Positions 47,880 through 58,678 of a stretch of DNA of 64,000 bases are shown here, in pieces. The translations under genes were made by a program, and so were the position numbers. The notes beneath the pieces were generated by a model that saw nothing but the letters and a program-made list of their open reading frames with translations, was not told where the DNA came from and did no database searches. Within the stretch, counting starts at the first letter, position 1. Each line of letters starts with the position of its first letter. The stretch comes from Gongronella butleri (lineage: Eukaryota; Mucoromycota; Mucoromycetes; Mucorales; Cunninghamellaceae): assembly GCA_025201375.1 (NCBI GenBank), contig JAIWZP010000020.1, forward strand, positions 434,001 through 498,000, read 5' to 3'.

Positions 47880-49228
47880 CTAGTACGTGTAGGTGGCGTC
47901 CAAGCGTCGTCGCAGATGCTCGCCGGCGGTAATGATCTTGCCGTCGGCACCCAGCGCAGGCGCGGCGTCGCCCACAAGCTTGGAGGGGATGGGGACCAAG
48001 GGCGTGTCGTCTTCCGGGTGCACAAAAAAGGGCATCGAGTAGCGGTCCTTGTGGTTGTGCTCAGGCAGGAACGTGACGCGGTGCATCGTCGATTTGAACA
48101 GATTGCCGCTCCATTCTTGCATCTGGTCGCCCACATTCACAAGAATGCTGCCATCAATCAAAGGTGCACTGATCCACTCTTCGCGACCCGCTTGCACCTC
48201 CAGGCCAGGCACGTCCTTTTGGAACAACAACGTGATGGACCCATAGTCTGAGTGAGCACCCTTTTTTAAAGAAAAAAAAAATGAAAAAATGAAAAAACAT
48301 GAGACAACAATTCCTTTTTTTTGTTTTTGTGGTCATATACCGCGCGCACGACATCCTTGTACGACGCTTCACCGCCGCGGGGATACTTTAAGAAGCGCAG
48401 GATCTGACCGCTCTGCGTGTCATATCGATGGCGCTTCGAAAACCACTCCGCGCCGCCCTCAGACTCGGGGATCTCCAAAGCAACAGCAAAAGCTTCCAGG
48501 ACGCGCATGGCCGTCGCGTGACATTCCTGTAAAATGATTAATTAATAAAAGACAAATGTTAGCTGCTTTCCACGCTCAATTCCTCAGTGACAAGCCGTCA
48601 ACCCTTCTTACACGAGAGAACGACTCGATAAACTCCTTTTGCTCCGCAAACAAAGGCGGCAGCGGCTCGAATTCCTTGCCATTGACGAAATTGCGGAAGT
48701 TGAACCCTCTGTGGCAACAAAAAAAAAAAGGTAAAAAAGTGGTGTGAGTCATGGAAAGCACCGCCACCAAAAAAACACTCGTTTTGACCGTGCGCGTCGC
48801 CATGGGCGCTTACTCCTTGTGATCACCCTGGCGTTGATGCTCCGGATCAAGTCTATTCATAGCAAAAAAATTAGAAATAAGGGGTGTGAAACATAGACTT
48901 TTGCACGCTTTTTTTTTTTTACCTTTCGCTGAACAAGGCCGAGTAGCCGTGATTATTCTGCTTGATCAGATATTCCTTCTTGGCCTCCAGCGGCTGGTCA
49001 AAGAAATCCTTGCTCTATGTATCGTAAAAAGAGGGTTAGGACAGCCTGAGCGCGATTTTTGGCCATGTTTTCACGTACAAGAGCAAAAGCGCGGTCGATA
49101 TCGGCTTGGGGAAGGCCGTGGTTCACCATATAAAAGAAACCAATGGTGCTACACGCCTCCAGCACGTGTTTAGCAACCGTCTGCTTGTCCTGGCTAAAGT
49201 CAATAATGGGGATCGTGCGAGTCGTCAT
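47880..49228 (-). CDS. 2-oxoglutarate/Fe(II)-dependent oxygenase (isopenicillin-N-synthase-like)
   Basis: Six exons (49228-49079, 49014-48923, 48852-48814, 48708-48612, 48526-48341, 48260-47880) encode 314 residues. The N-terminal DIOX_N part has IPIIDFS, GFFYMVNHGL and, after a 39-nt exon, GFNFRNFV. The catalytic facial triad is H191-x-D193 (GAHSDYGSIT) and H248 (STMHRV), and the 2-oxoglutarate carboxylate is held by R261-x-S263 (RYSMPFF). This is the layout of plant/fungal IPNS-like oxygenases that hydroxylate or oxidise small molecules. No biosynthetic cluster is seen around it, so a specialised substrate cannot be named. Two of its introns begin with a donor followed by an A run (48922) or A-rich stretch. 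Confidence 0.92.
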
Positions 49229-49551
49229 AGTGCAAGTTGTGTGACGAAGCAAAAAGAGGAAGAAAAAGAAGAGAGAAAAAAGAATGGCCCCATTTTTTTC
49301 TTTTTGAATGGTGTGTCGGGCCCTGCGCCGCCGACACCCCGGCCTTTTGGATGCCCGCTGCACCTTGCATTGTGTGTGCGGGGTACCAATGTGGCCTGAT
49401 AAGCTGAATTAAAAAAGTTTAATTGGCGTCTATAATTCGTATATGCTTTCAAACGAAAGAGAGGGGGGAGGAGGGGTGTGGGTAAGACAATGCAAGTGAC
49501 AGTGACAAAAAGAGGGGGGATATGGAATTTTGTGTAGCTAAAAAAGATAAT
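49229..49551. other. Short spacer between two minus-strand genes
   Basis: The 2OG oxygenase promoter and the 3' end of the CDF gene must share these 323 bp. A-rich and G-rich blocks; nothing else recognised. Confidence 0.45.
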
Positions 49552-51319
49552 CTAATGATGAGGTGGCTGTTTCTCGGCGTCCAAGTGAATAAGAATCTCT
49601 TGGACAAATGTGCACTCTTTTTTGATGGTGGCGCGCACGCGCTGCTCTATCCGGTGCGCTTGATCTACGGGCAGCTTCGGGTTCAATTGTAAAATCATGT
49701 CAAGATGCTGGAAAGGGCCCACCTTGCGCCCGCGTAGCGCATAATAGTCAATCAGATCGGGTTCAGCGGCCTGGTTAAAAGAGACATTTGTGAGCCTTTT
49801 TTACTTGTTTTTGCTTATTTTGTGAGGCTTCATGTACCTTGACTTGCGCGACGACGTGCATCACCTGGTCAAGCTCTTCCTGCGGCGCGCCCTTGTCTAA
49901 TAATTCGCGCAACGAGCTTGCCATGATGTCGTAGCCACTCTTGACAATCAGACCAGACACGAACACGCCGCCCAGAGGATCTAGGATCGGCAACCCCGCG
50001 TAGCTGCCTCCAATCGCCACAAGAGCAATCACGCTCGACAGCGCGTCCGATCGATGATGCCTACAAGTTTCCCAAAAAAAAAAAAATGAGAAAAACGGGA
50101 CGATCCCGGCCATTTAAATGCCAATCAATGCGATTTTACCATGCATTGGCAATGAGAACATTGCTGTTTTCCTTCTTGCCAACCTTGAGGGCTAACCGGT
50201 CAGAGTGATGAGCATCTGCAATGGACATTTTCTTTTTCTGTTTCCTAGATTCTTACTTGCGTGGTATAACCATTCCTTGATGAGGACACTTGCCAGGGCA
50301 AACCATGCGGCATTGGGATCCAAGACCGCATTATCGTGATGATGATGGTGCAGCAATGCCGACAGTGTGCTGGTCGCGGTCTTTTTGTGCTCAATGGCCG
50401 TCGACGACGCCGACGCCACACCATCCACTACGGGTGTCGCCGACGCCGATGCGGCTTGCATCGTTTCCAGTGCCGCAGACAAAAGGTCAATGGAGTGCAT
50501 CCCAATGGCGAGCCCGCCGCCAATCAAAAGGGTCGACACGCCCAACGACCCAATCGTCTCGTATTTGCCTAGCGCAAAAGAGTGAGAGAGAGTGAGAGAG
50601 AAAAAAAAAAAGGAGAAAATCAGATAAGATCAAGGGTCCAAAAAAAAGCCCTCCTTACCATAGCCATAGGGGTAGATCTGATCAGGCGGCTTGCGAGACA
50701 TTTTAAACGTGTAAAGCGTGACGAAATCGCTCAAAAGATCTGATAACAAAAAAAAAAAAAAAAGATTTAGCGATTGGGCCGGCTAATCCTAGCCCTGGGC
50801 GGGGAACTACGGCTGAATTGGCGACCCGTTCACGAGGATGGCCTCACTCACCACTTAAGGAATGCGTCGCATCGGCTAGAAGGGACGCAGAGTTCATGTA
50901 CCTATACAATTAGGATCCCAAATAAGACAGATGTCCCTGCAATGGCCATGTACAGGCACTCGTGATTTTTTTTGTTTTACCACCCAGCGGCGCCCTTGGA
51001 GACGGTCAGCCCCACGTTGGCAACAAGGCCCACCAGGGTGATTTGCATGCCTTTTTTGCCTGTCAAATGAGGGAATTGTCAGCACACGCCCTTTAAACAG
51101 CTCAATTGGTGGCAACGTCGATGTACCTGAGGACCGCAGTGTGGAGGCAAGATCGCTATGGACGTGGTCGGGGCCTTGCCCAGGGTGCTGGTGGTGATGG
51201 CCGGCGTGGTGGCGGACAGGCGCCCAGGCAACACTGCATCGGACAGAAGGATGGCATCGCAACGAAGCACGTGCATGAGCAAGCGCAAGCAAGGAACACG
51301 ACGTAGACTTGAGAGCCAT
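49552..51319 (-). CDS. Cation diffusion facilitator, mitochondrial MMT-like
   Basis: A proton-coupled exporter of divalent metal (Zn, Fe or Mn) of the CDF family. Eight exons (51319-51127, 51059-50981, 50901-50852, 50739-50659, 50568-50257, 50191-50140, 50060-49838, 49770-49552) encode 402 residues. The first 40 residues are rich in Arg, Ser, Ala and His with no acidic residue, a likely mitochondrial presequence. TM2 holds the metal site in LLADATHSLSDLLSD and TM5 holds HHRSD, the HxxxD half-site. A His run (HHHHH) and an Ala/Ser/Thr insertion sit in the cytosolic/matrix loop between TM4-type segments. The C-terminal cytoplasmic domain (LDMILQLNPKLPVDQAH) is complete. It resembles yeast Mmt1/Mmt2 iron exporters; metal choice is inferred only. 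Confidence 0.92.
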
Positions 51320-53490
51320 GGCGTCACGCGCGTGCAAGTATAAAAAGGAAAAACGAGGAAGAAAGAGAAAAAAAAAGTAAGGAAAAGGGCGCTGCATTGC
51401 TCACCCCATTTGATGCCCCTTTTATAGCTGGATATGAAGCTCCGCTCACTAGTTTTTTTTTTTTTTTTGACGCGCTTGTGCATTGCAACATAACCAGGCA
51501 CCACACCTCTCTTGGCAAAAAAAAAAATGTATTTTACGATATTGGCCATCTTCCAGAGAATTGTTCACCGTAACAACGTCGAAAATGACACCGCTACGGA
51601 GCGGCACGCTCAAGCATGCATTTACCTTAGCTTGGCTTCTCCCATGAACAAACTTGGGACGCTTTCATAATCTGAGCAAACATTTCACATCCAAGTTTCT
51701 CGTTGTCAGTCATGACAAAACACGACGCATTGCGCAGAAGAAAAATGCAGAATTTGATTCTCTGTCGAATGAAATCAATTCCACTAGTACTCGGCTAAAA
51801 CACACGGAGCAACCAACGTTTACAAAAATTATCTTATAATTTGCGAATTGCTCTCTTTCCACACAGTCGACACCCCGATTTAATGACATTCTCTCCGAGA
51901 AACACAGACTCATTTCATTGAATTAGCTCACCTCTGGGCCGCTGAGGCTACTGGATGACGCATAATGGCGATTTTTAAACCTCTGAATTTTCCAAGCGGT
52001 ACAGTCGATGATTTGAAAATGCCGAATTTAGGTTCTCGGATTGCCATTTCATTCAACTACAAGGTAGACTGCCCACATTTACCGACAAAAATGGACTAAA
52101 AACTAGGAATCTATAGATAGATTTTCGTGCAACACGCAAAAAGTCGCGTTTTTTTCACTCCAAGATAAGGTCCACGAGGCTTGGCCGCTGCGCCCTGAAA
52201 GTCATCTCACCAAAACGAGCATGTCTTGGTGCATACGTGAACATCGATGATCAACGAAAAAAAAGTGATTTTTTGGTATTTTTGACACGGTTTCAAAGTC
52301 ATACAGTATATGTTTTCCTCGCGTGAAAAAAGCGCGTCAAATGACGAATGACACGCGCCAGTTTCTAATCAAATACATGCATCTAGAGTCTCTCTTGCCA
52401 GTAGACGCGTCGGCACGGCGGTATGGACGTGTTCTTCCCGTGTCATTCGCACTAGAAATTTTATCTGATTTTGCTCATAGCTCGCGAACAAGTAAATAAA
52501 TTACACTCTTTTTGACATTTTTCGTCGTTTCACCATGCAATCTCTTGTATGCAAATTTCGAGTCGTTCTGAGGACCCACTTTTTCGTTTTCTTCTCAAGA
52601 GCTCAAATTGGCTCATTTTTTAACTTGAGCGTGATGCGCCCCAATGGCCCTTGGCAGCTGCAAGCTAAGTTTTATTCGGGTTTCTTGCTGACAATTTCAT
52701 GTTTCGACGCGTTTTCAGACCGATACAATGACGAATTGGCCGCGCTGGAGGCAATTTTTGATTGATCATCATAATCACGCGTGACCACTAACCATCAAAT
52801 TCTTTGCAGGCGTCCGGAGCAAACCGCACAATAAACGCCTGGTGTTGGTCACGTATTGTTCCATAAAAATGAACGCCGATCAGGCATGTCGAGAAAATTG
52901 CAAATAGCCTGTTTTTGTTGTATTTTGAACGTTTGCCGATGAATTTACCACTTGCGGGGGTATAAGTACTTTGAATCAAATCCGCGTCTTCTTGTTTGGA
53001 TGGGCCGTGGCCCTGTAACCACCGGGTGACTGCATTCTTCGTGATTTTCGTTGTTGTTCCATACAAACAATGCTCGAAAATAAAATAAAAAATTAAAAGA
53101 AAAGTTTGAACATTTTCTTGGCTCGGCCCGATTGCCTCAAACGCTAGGCACCACGTTCGCGCAGCACTCCGTCTTTAATGCGCACCAAACGCGTCCATGT
53201 CGGACACCTCACATTTGACCTGACTGCTTGTTTTAATTCATTGTTCTCGTTGTTCACACACCGCTCCCCGATGTGCTTACCTCGCACTATCATACTATCT
53301 GCATGCAATTTAAAATACAGTTTCTGCGTGTTTAATCTGCTTTGAGCGCGAGTAATTTTATTTCGTGCGTCCAATACTGTAATAATGAGTGATCGCACCA
53401 ACATTTTGAATAAAAGAGATGATATTTGCTGCGTAAAATTGGAATCAAAACAGACGATAAAGAAAAAGAATGACCGAGATGAACATTTTG
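51320..53490. other. Gene-poor region with dispersed repeat copy C
   Basis: About 2.2 kb without a supported gene; the inverted copy C of the dispersed repeat occupies roughly 51930-52770. The right edge leads into the tandem array. Confidence 0.5.
51930..52770 (-). repeat. Dispersed repeat, copy C (inverted relative to A and B)
   Basis: Read as reverse complement it matches A and B in order. On the plus strand it shows GTACAGTCGATGATTTG, TTTCATTCAACTAC, CGATGATCAACG, CGCGTGAAAAAAGCGCG, GTTTCTAATCAAATACATGC, AGTAGACGCGTCGGC and ATGCAATCTCTTGTATGC. It is the longest of the three copies. Confidence 0.6.
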
Positions 53491-53494
53491 ATTT

Positions 53495-55066
53495 GGTGTC
53501 CAACACAAGCAGCGATGTCAACACGCGAAGCCATGCAATCCCCATCCATGCCAATCTTGAGGAACCTAATATCAAAAAAAAAAAAAAAAAAGCATTGTAA
53601 AAACACAAAAAGTGAATTTTCATCGAAAATCCAGCAATTGAGAGCCACGGGCAACGAACAAGGTGGATTTGCGTCAGAGGGCGTTGGGGGTGCCTCCTTT
53701 TGACAGTGTTGTGCCAAAGCAAAATCACACCAAGCCGAGCCAATCCATGATCAACAAGGACATCAGAATTGCAAGCACGGGATTCCCCGCTGTGACATGG
53801 TGCCCAACACAAGCAGCGACGCCAACACGCGAAGCCATGCAATCCCCATCCATGCCAATCTTGAGGAACCTAATATCAAAAAAAAAAAAAAAAAAAAAAA
53901 GCATTGTAAAAACACAAAAAGTGAATTTTCATCGAAAATCCAGCAATTGAGAGCCACGGGCAACGAACAAGGTGGATTTGCGTCAGAGGGCGTTGGGGGT
54001 GCCTCCTTTTGACAGTGTTGTGCCGAAGCAAAATCACACCAAGCCGAGCCAATCCATGATCAACAAGGACATCAGAATTGCAAGCACGGGATTCCCCGCT
54101 GTGACATGGTGCCCAACACAAGCAGCGACGCCAACACGCGAAGCCATGCAATCCCCATCCATGCCAATCTTGAGGAACCTAATATCAAAAAAAAAAAAAA
54201 AAGCATTGTAAAAACACAAAAAGTGAATTTTCATCGAAAATCCAGCAATTGAGAGCCACGGGCAACGAACAAGGTGGATTTGCGTCAGAGGGCGTTGGGG
54301 GTGCCTCCTTTTGACAGTGTTGTGCCGAAGCAAAATCACACCAAGCCGAGCCAATCCATGATCAACAAGGACATCAGAATTGCAAGCACGGGATTCCCCG
54401 CTGTGACATGGTGCCCAACACAAGCAGCGACGCCAACACGCGAAGCCATGCAATCCCCATCCATGCCGATCTTGAGGAACCTAATATCAAAAAAAAAAAA
54501 GCGTTGTAAAAAACACAAAAGTGAATTTTCATCGAAAATCCAGCAATTGAGAGCCACGGGCAACGAACAAGGTGGATTTGCGTCAGAGGGCGTTGGGGGT
54601 GCCTCCTTTTGACAGTGTTGTGCCAAAGCAAAATCACACCAAGCCGAGCCAATCCATGATCAACAAGGACATCAGAATTGCAAGCACGGGATTCCCCGCT
54701 GTGACATGGTGCCCAACACAAGCAGCGACGCCAACACGCGAAGCCATGCAATCCCCATCCATGCCAATCTTGAGGAACCTAATATCAAAAAAAAAAAAAA
54801 AAAAAAGCATTGTAAAAACACAAAAGTGAATTTTCATCGAAAATCCAGCAATTGAGAGCCACGGGCAACGAACAAGGTGGATTTGCGTCAGAGGGCGTTG
54901 GGGGTGCCTCCTTTTGACAGTGTTGTGCCAAAGCAAAATCACACCAAGCCGAGCCAATCCATGATCAACAAGGACATCAGAATTGCAAGCACGGGATTCC
55001 CCGCTGTGACATGGTGCCCAACACAAGCAGCGACGCCAACACGCGAAGCCATGCAATCCCCATCCA
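53495..55066 (+). repeat. Tandem array, five units of about 300 bp plus a partial sixth
   Basis: The word CAACACAAGCAGCGA starts at 53501, 53805, 54114, 54416, 54714 and 55019, giving spacings of 304, 309, 302, 298 and 305 bp. Units are almost identical outside an internal A tract after CTAATATC, whose length changes from about 12 to 22. Unit 1 diverges on its left side, and the last unit breaks off inside CCCCATCCAGG. Neither strand carries a continuous frame through the array. The array ends about 190 bp before the start of the next gene. Confidence 0.95.
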
Positions 55067-55258
55067 GGTCGACCGGCGTGAAAATAGCAAGAGAAACAAA
55101 AATAAAATCCGAGGAAAAAGTAGCGGTGACTCGGAATTCAAATAGTGTTCTGAAAAAGGTAAAATCGACCTACGCGTGCTCCTTCCTCTTTACCTTCTTT
55201 TTTTTTTTGGCACTTAAATCGTTTTTTGTTGTGCTGCTTGGCTTTGCGACATTGACAC

Positions 55259-56932
55259 ATGTCAAATTGCGACAAGGAGAACGTTGATCCGGTTGTGGAG
55301 AGCTTGGTGCGCCGTAGCGACCGAGAATACGTCTTTGTCAACGAGCAGATTGCAGACCGAATCGATCAAGAACTGGAAGCAAGGTCGAAAAAGAAGGCAA
55401 AAGTGCAAGTTCAAACTCTTGATGTCAACATCCAGTCGGTAAGGAATATTGTACAATGGCAAAACATTTTAATCATGATTTGAGTAAAGGTTACAGAAGC
55501 AGATGGAGTCACTTTGCCTGGACACAATCAGTCAGTTGGCAAAACGATCAAAGTCGAAGCGTTCAGCCGATTCAAGGATTATGGCACGACGAATCAAACC
55601 AACACTGTGGTCTCGTAGGCACAAAAATCAAGCGCTTTCGCGTTCTTTCTGACTTCTCGCTGTTGTAGGCTTGGCTTGAATTCCATTTTGGATCTCTCCC
55701 TCGAGTATGGGGTCGGCCAATCGACTTTGTTTTCTGGAGAGGATTGGAAAGTGCTCTTGCAAAAGTTCCCGGCAACACCATTACAAGCAGCGCCAATTGT
55801 GCCGTCAGCAGCTCAAACCTCAGCATCATCAGCATCAACTCCAGCATCAGCAGCATCAATCTCAGCATCAGCAACATCAACCCCAGTGCCCAAGGTGTCC
55901 AAGAAGGCGAAAAAGAACAAGAGCAGCAAGAAGGACAGAGACCTGGTTCTGCAGCTTGCAAGGCGGGACCTGGCGGCGGGCGCGACGAAGGCCGCACGAC
56001 TGTTGGTTTCCAAGCATTGCACTCTGGCCCCTGATCAGGAGTTCATGATGACCGTGCTGCGACACTTGTGCAACCTTCTTCTCCACCATGCATACCTATT
56101 TGATGACAACATCGAAAAGACTGAGCAGGACTATATCATCAAAGCTTGGGCTCCGATTTTGGAAGCGCTGTTCCAAAACACTAGCACAGATTGAAATGGT
56201 AAAAAAGAAAAAAAAAATAAGTATCACGATGGCTAATCAAAAAGCATTATTTTTTATCTGGTATTCTTTCTAAATTTCTCGTAGGGGGGATAGCAGCCTG
56301 CAGCTAACGCCTTTGCGACCTGACCTTGTCATGATCCACGACAAGATTGTACAGCGAATGAACGTCGAGCAGGCCCTTTGCGCCGGTGAAGCATCCAAGG
56401 AAGCCGCGACAAAGACCAAGTTTTTCTATGATCACTGCAAGCTACTTGTGGAAGGAAAAGTTCTTGTTGATCAATCGGTATCGGAAGGATGCTACTCTCC
56501 GGCGACGATCCTTCAATTGACTGGCCTTGAAGCCTTGGTGAAAACGGTGTCACTCTCAGCCCCCGGGTTATATGTGGCGACGCAAGGAGCATTTTTGCGC
56601 CTGCCTCGAACCAAGACCGAAATTCATTCTGTGCAGCATCTTTGCGCCCAACTTTGGCAGCTGAAGGTAAGTGGAAAGTGGAAAGAAACAGCACAGATTT
56701 AACTAATTTCGACTTTTACCAGAACATCATATACTCGCGACAAGATCAGCTGGACAGCAGAGCGTCCCAGGCGCGTTTTGACAAAATTTCAGCAGCACAG
56801 TACGTAAACATGCCAAAATCCTCGTCCTCTTCCTTACCCATCTCGCCAAGCATATCTTGGATGCGCACTACATGGTATCCCCCGCAGCCATCGTCAAACA
56901 GCATACCCTTTCCACCACCCATATTGCCATAA
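55259..56932 (+). pseudogene. Member of a mucoralean-type expanded protein family, probably frameshifted
   Basis: Likely exons are 55259-55438, 55497-55609, 55669 to about 56198, 56285-56666 and 56723-56932. The first encodes an acidic N-terminus (MSNCDKENVDPVVESL) and a short helix. Exon 3 has Ser/Ala/Thr/Pro-rich sequence, a Lys-rich stretch, then an all-helical part (LLLHHAYLFDDNIEKTEQDYI, IKAWAPILEALFQNTS). Exon 4 continues GDSSLQLTPLRPDLVMIHDKI, KTKFFYDHCKLLVEGKVL and LQLTGLEALVKTVSL. I recall similar proteins in many copies in Mucorales, function unknown. Two flaws: intron 2 needs a weak GTCTCG donor, and the frame of exon 3 stops at 56192-56194 just before a strong GTAAAA donor at 56199, while the other frame there reads RLKW and joins WGDSS. 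A one-base loss near 56171-56190 fits. A weak GTTCCA donor at 56170 could also rescue the frame. Confidence 0.6.
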
Positions 56933-57320
56933 TTGTTTAAACTTCTTCCATATGTTTAGTCGCTGTCCACTTATCCTAGTCACTTCTCTAAGTTCTCTTT
57001 TTACGCAGCATGAATTATAAAACACCATGTCATTGTCGGATTTTACTCTTCTGGAAACTGTATCATAACTAACGGGAAAGGCTTATGATAAAACATGCAA
57101 GGATATTACAGTATGATACAGCATCATATAAGCTGTATAATAATTCATAACGGGAAAAAATGCGAACGGCAGAAAAAAACTCGAAATTCCTGTTTCTCTA
57201 CGAATAACGGTATGTAATGTGGCAAAAAGTCGACGCGCCCGAGGCTGCGAGCTATTTTAATGAGAGGGTGAATGGAATTGACACACTAAAAGCTCACTCC
57301 TCGCTTCTTTGATGCTATTT
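56933..57320. other. Short spacer with TATGATA/TATCATA words
   Basis: Between the family gene (+) and the end of UXS1 (-). Repeated TATCATA, TATGATA and CATCATATA words lie near 57060-57140. No gene. Confidence 0.5.
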
Positions 57321-58678
57321 CTAGATGGCGCCCTCGGCCGCTTGCGTTTTAAACCAGTCAATGGTCTCTTCCAGGCCCTGGCGCACAGAGAAACGTGGCT
57401 GCCAGCCAAGGTACTTTTGTGCGCGCGTGATGTCGGGCTTGCGTTTCTTGGGGTCATCCATGGCTGCTGGCAAAAGCTTGATGGGCACATTGCGGTCGAC
57501 CTGATCACGAATGATCTCGGCAAATTCCCTGATGGTATATTCTTCAGTGTTGCCCAGATTCACGGGCTCCGTATAATTCTTGTTCATCAGCAGGATCAAG
57601 CCGTCCACCAGGTCGTGGATATATTGGAACGATCGCGTCTGGTCGCCATTGCCGTACAAAGTCATCGAATCGCCACGGATCGCTTGCATGATGAAATTGC
57701 TCACCACACGGCCATCAGCAGGCGACATGCGAGGTCCAAACGTGCTAGACAAAACAGGATAAGTCAGTTTTTCCAATGGCTGCGCACGCTCCATTTTTTT
57801 TTTTTTTTTTTTTTTGTGGCCAATGTCTCACTTGAATATCCGCGCAACGCGCACGTCCACATCATTTTGACGCATGTACGAGTACGTGAGCGTCTCAGCA
57901 ATGCGCTTGCCTTCATCGTAACATGCACGGGGCCCAATTGGGTTCACATGGCCCCAATACGTCTCCTTTTGCGGGTGTTCTTCGGGATCGCCATAAACCT
58001 CTATGAAAAAAAAATATACCAAGGGGTCAGGGTGAATTGCTCCTTTTTTTCCTTAAATTTACCGGATGTCGACGTGAGCAAAAAGCGAGCCTTTGTGCGC
58101 TTGGCGAGGCCAAGCATGTTGATCGTGCCCATGACGCTTGTTTTCACGGTTTTTGTCGGGTTGTACTGATAGTGTGGCGGTGACGCCGGGCAGGCGAGGT
58201 GGTAGATTTGCGTGACCTCAATCATGAAGGGGTCGACGACGTCGTGGCTCACGAGCTCAAAGTTTGGGTGGCCCACCCAATGCTGGACATTGCGCTTGGT
58301 GCCGGTAAAAAAGTTGTCGAGCACAATCACCTCGTGGCCCATCCACATGAGCCGATCGACGAGGTGTGAGCCGACAAACCCTGCGCCGCCCGTGACGAGG
58401 ATGCGCTCGCGCTTGGCAGGGCTCAATTGGCGCACCGGCGGATACGCGCGCTGCATTTGATAAATGACGGTGCCGTCGCCCACCAATGTGCGATCCGTAT
58501 GCTCCTTTGGCAAATACAGGTCGCGGTGCCACGCCAGCGTCGCGTCCGACCCAACGGCACTATCGCCAACACGATCCACAACCACTTTGTCGCTCGCCTC
58601 CGCCGTCGATAACATACGTCGCGTCTCCTGCTGCTGTTGCTGCTGCTGGTCTTCCGTTGTCATTATATGGGTATCCAT
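57321..58678 (-). CDS. UXS1: UDP-glucuronic acid decarboxylase (UDP-xylose synthase)
   Basis: An NAD-dependent extended short-chain dehydrogenase that converts UDP-glucuronate to UDP-xylose. Three exons (58678-58063, 58000-57832, 57744-57321) encode 402 residues. The Rossmann motif GGAGFVG is at 97-103, followed by SHLVDRL and [12 protein letters not shown]. The catalytic pair is Y233-x3-K237 (YDEGK), preceded by [15 protein letters not shown], and the substrate pocket segment [12 protein letters not shown] follows. The N-terminal 85 residues are Gln-rich and without a membrane anchor, so the enzyme is probably cytosolic, unlike Golgi-anchored animal UXS1. The ATG at 58678 is the most upstream in frame; a second ATG follows at 58663. 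Confidence 0.95.

Noticed and set aside
52535..52765. Plus-strand frame of 76 codons
   Set aside because: It lies within dispersed repeat copy C, and the frame is not kept in copies A and B.
53385..55066. Repeated open frames on both strands of the 300-bp array
   Set aside because: They recur only because the DNA unit recurs; frames stop once per unit and contain homopolymer Lys or Phe. Not a repeat protein.
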